Below are positions 60,308-64,000 of a stretch of 64,000 nt of DNA, piece after piece. The position numbers and the translations under genes are program-made. Source of the DNA: Paenibacillus sp. CAA11 (GTDB lineage: Bacteria; Bacillota; Bacilli; Paenibacillales; Paenibacillaceae); the NCBI RefSeq assembly GCF_003060825.1, contig NZ_CP028922.1, forward strand, positions 2,959,001 to 3,023,000, in the 5' to 3' direction. Positions within the stretch are counted from its first letter, which is position 1, and each line of letters begins with the position of its first letter. The notes beneath the pieces are model-generated. The model was not told the DNA's origin, made no database searches, and saw only the letters and a list, made by a program, of their open reading frames with translations.

Positions 60308-60341
60308 AAAGGTAATATGCCGGTTTCGGCATATTACCTTT
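60308..60341 (-). promoter_or_regulatory. Intercistronic hairpin between binding protein and permease genes
   Basis: A perfect 15-bp stem AAAGGTAATATGCCG / CGGCATATTACCTTT has a 4-nt loop and no U tract. It is placed where such hairpins often stabilise the binding-protein mRNA or attenuate read-through, giving more binding protein than permease. Confidence 0.75.
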
Positions 60342-60383
60342 ACAACATGTCTTTCTCGGTTCAGAATTTCCGCTTCCTTAAGA

Positions 60384-61610
60384 TTAGTTCTCGTTAATCT
60401 TATCCTCTACATATTTCTGCATCGTCTTCAGGCCTTCATCAATAGGTACATTGCCGCGAACAAGGTCAGATACATAAGTATCTAAAGCTTCAGCAACATA
60501 AGGGTAATATTCATAGGTGTAGATATAGAGTGATTTAGTTTCTTTCTCATCTGAAGTGAAGAAGGATTGAATATAATTCTTATATTCTGGGCTTTCGTTG
60601 ACTTGCTTACTTGCTACGATTTGGCCAGCTTTTGCCCATTCCATCGAGTTGCTGCGAATAAACTCCAGAAAGGCTGCAATGCCTTTTTCTTTCTCTTCAG
60701 TTCTCTTTTCATTCTTAAACATCGCGAACAAGTGAGAGGAGGCTCTGTTCGTGAATTTGTCAGGGCTAGGTGCATATACGTTCGTTACACCAAAATTCAA
60801 GTTCTCAACTTTAGCATGTGCTGTGGAGCTCCAAGTACCGTCTGTGGAGAAGAGAACATTGCCAGATTGGAACATCAGGTATCCGTCTTCCCCTTGAGGT
60901 GTAAGAAGACCGGCATCGTTCAGTTTCTTAACCGATTCAATTGCTTTCTTCATAGCTTCTGTGTTAACTGCTGGCTTGCCGTCCTGCTGAATATCTCCGC
61001 CCAGGTTCTGAATCTGAGCCAGGATAACCCAGCTAAGGAGTGCATCATTAACTACATAATCTCCTTGCTTCAACTTGCCTTTCAGAGACATCATCTCGTC
61101 GAAGGTAACGACGTTGTCGTCCAAGAAGTTCTCAACCCCATACTCCTTCAGCAAATCTTTGTTGTAATACATTGCGCTGCTGTGAATATCGAGCGGAATG
61201 GTGTATTGTGTGTTGTTAATGTTCCCTACCGACCAGGCTTGTGGCAAGTAATTGTCTTGCTTAAGCTCTGGTTGCGCTTGCATTACAGTGGTCATCGGCT
61301 GAAGCAAATCTTGCTTAACGTAGCCGGGAACACGGTCAGCGTGAATAATAGTCAAATCAGGAATGCCCTTTTTAGAGTTCAAAACTGTAGACAGCTTTGT
61401 ATACATATCGGAAGTAACAACATGCTTAACTTTAATTTCTGGATTTGTTGCATTGTAGTCTTTAACGAGCTGATCCATATACGCCCCGTCATCACCTGTC
61501 AGTGGTGTCCAAAACGTAATCGTCTTCGCGTCATCCTTACCGCCACATCCAGCTAACACCGTTGTCATTACAAGAACGAGTGTCAATAAGGCCCCCAGTT
61601 TTTTCTTCAA
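60384..61610 (-). CDS. ABC transporter sugar-binding lipoprotein
   Basis: 408 aa. Signal peptide and lipobox (LVLVMTTVLAGCGG), then an extracellular family 1 solute-binding fold (TITFWTPLTGDDGAYMDQLV, YNATNPEIKVK, AMYYNKDLLKEYGV). Tethered to the membrane, it captures an oligosaccharide; given GH43, arabino- or xylo-oligosaccharide is likely. The start is TTG at 61610 after AGGAGGAG. The promoter is overlaid by a perfect cre site. Confidence 0.93.
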   Translation of the reverse strand: MKKKLGALLTLVLVMTTVLAGCGGKDDAKTITFWTPLTGDDGAYMDQLVKDYNATNPEIKVKHVVTSDMYTKLSTVLNSKKGIPDLTIIHADRVPGYVKQDLLQPMTTVMQAQPELKQDNYLPQAWSVGNINNTQYTIPLDIHSSAMYYNKDLLKEYGVENFLDDNVVTFDEMMSLKGKLKQGDYVVNDALLSWVILAQIQNLGGDIQQDGKPAVNTEAMKKAIESVKKLNDAGLLTPQGEDGYLMFQSGNVLFSTDGTWSSTAHAKVENLNFGVTNVYAPSPDKFTNRASSHLFAMFKNEKRTEEKEKGIAAFLEFIRSNSMEWAKAGQIVASKQVNESPEYKNYIQSFFTSDEKETKSLYIYTYEYYPYVAEALDTYVSDLVRGNVPIDEGLKTMQKYVEDKINEN

Positions 61611-61689
61611 CGCTTTCTCCTCCTAATAAATCTTCATCTAAGTTAATTATTTACATGTAAAGCTTTCCGCAAGTAATTAACCTGGGATA

Positions 61690-61719
61690 AGTATATCCCT
61701 TACTTGAAAACGTTGTCAA
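61690..61719 (-). promoter_or_regulatory. Promoter of the sugar importer operon with cre site
   Basis: On the minus strand TTGACA (61714-61719) and TATACT (61690-61695) are 18 bp apart. The + strand TGAAAACGTTGTCA (61705-61718) matches all 14 positions of the cre consensus TGWAANCGNTNWCA and covers the -35 box and spacer. CcpA bound here should block transcription when preferred sugars are present. Confidence 0.92.
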
Positions 61720-61766
61720 TAACCATTTCGTAAAGTCATAATAATTATTTTTAGTTTAATTAACAT

Positions 61767-61785
61767 TTTTGTTTACTAAACAAAA
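61767..61785. promoter_or_regulatory. Candidate operator, 19-bp palindrome
   Basis: TTTTGTTTA-C-TAAACAAAA is a perfect 9-1-9 inverted repeat in the 308-bp divergent region between the sugar operon and the ArsR-type regulator. It lies about 50 bp upstream of the operon's -35 box. TTAGTTAAC-like motifs recur nearby (61750-61764, 61799-61808). Confidence 0.6.
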
Positions 61786-61918
61786 TGAAAGCTGTTTCTT
61801 AGTTAACTTAAATTATCTTTAAAATTAATTTATGTACATGCTAATAATCTTTCTGGTATTATACATACATAACGTATAGTTAAAGATTAATGAAAACATT
61901 TTGAAAGAAGTGGTCAAT

Positions 61919-62821
61919 GTGCAGCTTGAAATAGACCTATCTTCACTCGTCGTCTACGAGGCATTAGCAAGCGAGGTACGCATTAAGATTATTCAACTGT
62001 TGTCTAAAAACAAAATGAACATCAAAGAGCTGGCAGAAGAACTTCAATTAAGCAGCCCTATTGTGATCAAACATATTAAGAAGCTTGAAGATGCCGGATT
62101 GATCAAAACTGAGAAGGTACCCGGAAAATCAGGGCTGCAAAAAATTTCAATCCTAAAGGTAGATCATATTGAAATCAACTTTCCAAAGAAGATCTTTCAC
62201 TCTTTCGCTTCCTATGAGACCTCAGTCCCAATCGGGCATTATACGGACTTTGACTTGCAGCCTACCTGTGGGCTGGCTACCGAGAAGGAGTTTATCGGCC
62301 GAGTGGATGAACCCAAATATTTCATGGATCCTAAACGGGTAGATGCTGAAATATTATGGTTTACGAAAGGCTTTATCCAATACAACATCGCTAACTTTCT
62401 GCAGCAAGAAGAGAAGCTGCAGCAGTTCGAGATCAGCCTGGAAATTTCTTCGGAATTTCCCTTCTCCAATGATGTCTGGCCATCGGATATTACCTTCTCC
62501 TTGAACGGAATCGAGCTCGGCACCTGGACTAGTCCAGGAGATTTTGCCGATACCCGCGGGAAATTCACGCCTGATTGGTGGCCCCATAACATCAATCAAT
62601 ACGGACTGCTTAAGACGATCCGCATCTTCAAGCACGGAACTTACATCGATGGCGACCAGATATCCGAAGTCTCTATTGATGACCTGGATACATCTTGCGA
62701 CAGATGGACCTTCCGCATTGAGGTGAAGGAAGACGCCAAACATGTGGGCGGAGCCACCATTTTCGGGAAGAAATTCGGAAACCATGATCAAGATATTAAC
62801 TTCAAATTGTATTACTTGTAG
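61919..62821 (+). CDS. ArsR-type regulator with large C-terminal sensor domain
   Basis: About 300 aa. An N-terminal winged helix (LASEVRIKIIQLLSKNKMNI, KELAEELQLSSPIVIKHIKK, LEDAGLIKTEKVPG) occupies about residues 10-80. The remaining 220 residues are beta-rich with Trp/Asp-rich loops (FTPDWWPHNINQYG, SDITFSLNGIELGTW) and resemble a carbohydrate-binding sandwich more than a metal site. No ArsR metal cysteines were seen. Probably senses the operon's sugar and controls the divergent importer. I favour GTG at 61919 (MQLEIDL start); TTG at 61901 is in frame. Confidence 0.85.
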   Translation: MQLEIDLSSLVVYEALASEVRIKIIQLLSKNKMNIKELAEELQLSSPIVIKHIKKLEDAGLIKTEKVPGKSGLQKISILKVDHIEINFPKKIFHSFASYETSVPIGHYTDFDLQPTCGLATEKEFIGRVDEPKYFMDPKRVDAEILWFTKGFIQYNIANFLQQEEKLQQFEISLEISSEFPFSNDVWPSDITFSLNGIELGTWTSPGDFADTRGKFTPDWWPHNINQYGLLKTIRIFKHGTYIDGDQISEVSIDDLDTSCDRWTFRIEVKEDAKHVGGATIFGKKFGNHDQDINFKLYYL

Positions 62822-62822
62822 C

Positions 62823-62867
62823 AAAAACTCGCGAGGCTTGCATGAACCGCAAGCCTCGCGAGTTTTT
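62823..62867 (+). terminator. Terminator of the regulator gene
   Basis: A 19-bp perfect stem AAAAACTCGCGAGGCTTGC / GCAAGCCTCGCGAGTTTTT, flanked by A and T runs. Confidence 0.93.
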
Positions 62868-62920
62868 TAGTTGAGTCCGGGTTATTTGTAATTCTATTAA
62901 CGATGTACCCTAGCAACCTT

Positions 62921-63328
62921 CTAGAGATGTTTTGTTAAGATCATTTCAAGAGGCTGAGTGTCAAGGATCAGACATCCGGCATCCCGGTATCCAATTTTCC
63001 TGTAAAAATGCTGTGCCTCATCATCGGATTGTGTGGAAGTCATAACGAGCATATATCCTCTTTGACGCATAGCTGCTTCCCAATGGTATACAGCTTCCTT
63101 CCCCCCACCTTGTCCTCGGTACTCCTCATCGATCCATAACATATTCATAAACGGTATGTTATCCCAAAAATATCCGAATCTCATCCAACCGATGTTTTCC
63201 TGGTCAGCATTTTTAAAGATAAGAATCTCCTTCTCACGGATCTTCCTGCTCACCAGCGGCTCAGAAATATGTTGATCTCTCTCAATAATATACTCATAAT
63301 CTTGTTCCGTTGCCCACTCTATCTTCAA
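62921..63328 (-). CDS. GNAT family N-acetyltransferase
   Basis: About 135 aa. Motif A is visible as MLWIDEEYRGQGGGKEAVYH, and FYRKIGYRDAG gives motif B. Substrate unknown. The start is unclear: TTG 63328 is 8 nt after GGAGG, ATG 63334 only 2 nt after; the former is preferred. Downstream of and possibly co-transcribed with the Tet(L)-like pump gene. Confidence 0.87.
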   Translation of the reverse strand: MKIEWATEQDYEYIIERDQHISEPLVSRKIREKEILIFKNADQENIGWMRFGYFWDNIPFMNMLWIDEEYRGQGGGKEAVYHWEAAMRQRGYMLVMTSTQSDDEAQHFYRKIGYRDAGCLILDTQPLEMILTKHL

Positions 63329-63414
63329 CGCCATCCCCTCCAAATATGCCTCTATTAAGAAGTGAAAAGGACTTATGATTTGCCCTACTCCGCTGATGAA
63401 TTGTCGTATCAGGA

Positions 63415-64000
63415 CTATGTGTCTGTAATCCGCTTAGCTCTTCTGACAGTAAACCAGAATACAGTTCCGCAGACCATGAGTACCCCAAGCAGTAGCAGTG
63501 CCAAATTGCTGTACAAATAAGCTCTAGGATCCGTTATGGTCGGAATTATTCGGAGGTCTAGCGAATGTTGCACGAGCATGCCGCCTACAACTGCGATACC
63601 GATCCCTTCAGCTAGGAAGCAGGCATAGTTCAAAAAGCCCATCCCTGAACCCGTCTCGTCAGAACCAAGCGCATCTGCCACCGTTGTTGAGATGACAGTC
63701 TTGACAAAGGAAAGGCCTCCAAAGATCAGAATTAAAGCACCGGAAATCAGCCATGGGCTACCATCTGTCAACAACGCAATAATCAAGAAACCTGCTCCTA
63801 ATAAGAATATACCAGTAACCAAGACAAAGCCTGCTCCCCGCCTGTCTACCCAATTACCGCCTGCAACCCCAAAAAGAATGACGCTGATCGTTCCGGGAAA
63901 TAAGACGCCACCCCCAATCAAACTGGTCGTCATCTGATACACTTCTCGCATCATATAGGGAACCATGGAAATAAATCCGGCAACGATTCCAAGGAGTATG
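63415..64000 (-). CDS. Tet(L)/Tet(K)-like MFS efflux pump, N-terminus outside window
   Basis: The open frame runs off the right edge, leaving the C-terminal 195 residues. It aligns well with the second half of the 14-helix TetA(L)/Tet(K) pumps: SMVPYMMREVYQMTT, LFPGTISVILFG, GNWVDRRGAGFVLVTG, LIFGGLSFVKTVISTTVADA, GSGMGFLNYACFLAEGIGIA, DPRAYLYSNLALLL. Six helices are visible. Such pumps exchange drugs or monovalent cations for protons. Actual tetracycline resistance cannot be claimed: similarity is partial and chromosomal relatives often have other roles. Confidence 0.85.
   Translation of the reverse strand, partial: ILLGIVAGFISMVPYMMREVYQMTTSLIGGGVLFPGTISVILFGVAGGNWVDRRGAGFVLVTGIFLLGAGFLIIALLTDGSPWLISGALILIFGGLSFVKTVISTTVADALGSDETGSGMGFLNYACFLAEGIGIAVVGGMLVQHSLDLRIIPTITDPRAYLYSNLALLLLGVLMVCGTVFWFTVRRAKRITDT

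Overview
The window looks like chromosomal DNA from an aerobic, endospore-forming member of the Bacillota, most likely Paenibacillus or a close relative. The gene content supports this: CcpA and PtsI, two tRNA-sensing T-box leaders, YlaN, YktB, bacilliredoxin YtxJ (bacillithiol redox), SpeA, a CotD-like coat protein, DUF3231, and an ABC sugar importer that lacks its own ATPase. Starts follow strong AGGAGG-type ribosome sites, with frequent GTG and TTG. The organism assignment is inferred from protein similarity alone.

Left end (1-4.8 kb): a group II intron on the minus strand, truncated by the window edge, sits directly behind the Rho-independent terminator of ylaN. It is followed by an HPr-fold protein lacking the phosphorylatable histidine, an M29 aminopeptidase and a lipoprotein. 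Core block (4.8-27 kb): a GAF-GGDEF diguanylate cyclase, rpsD with a long leader, T-box-controlled tyrS, a class A PBP with fibronectin modules, mtnN, ccpA-ytxJ, a PfpI protein, ptsI, aroK-aroA-CoA-binding protein, gnd, yktB, an MFS transporter and speA. Middle (27-38 kb): DUF1292, an MBL hydrolase, a second-type arginyl-tRNA synthetase behind its own T-box, and a divergently controlled acetoacetate decarboxylase/SDR pair with a PucR regulator.

38-48 kb holds tRNA-Val(GAC), a second diguanylate cyclase, a Fur-box-controlled haem monooxygenase, a transsulfuration-type PLP enzyme and many small genes, several probably spore or stress related. A DoxX gene there has two CRP/FNR-type boxes exactly 21 bp apart. 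47.6-57 kb carries an Old Yellow Enzyme, a LacI regulator divergent from ROK kinase-manA, DinB, a DUF3006/ComEC-like MBL pair, an eight-repeat secreted BIG2 protein and ung. Right end (57-64 kb): a carbohydrate locus (solute-binding protein, two permeases, GH43) divergent from an ArsR-type regulator with a large C-terminal domain, with a perfect cre site over the promoter. The window ends inside a Tet(L)/Tet(K)-like efflux pump.

No CRISPR array, prophage, restriction cluster or recognisable anti-phage system was seen. The most unusual items are the intron placement, the histidine-less HPr, the divergent EPSP synthase, the T-box ArgRS, the tandem FNR-type boxes and the cre/palindrome control region of the sugar locus.
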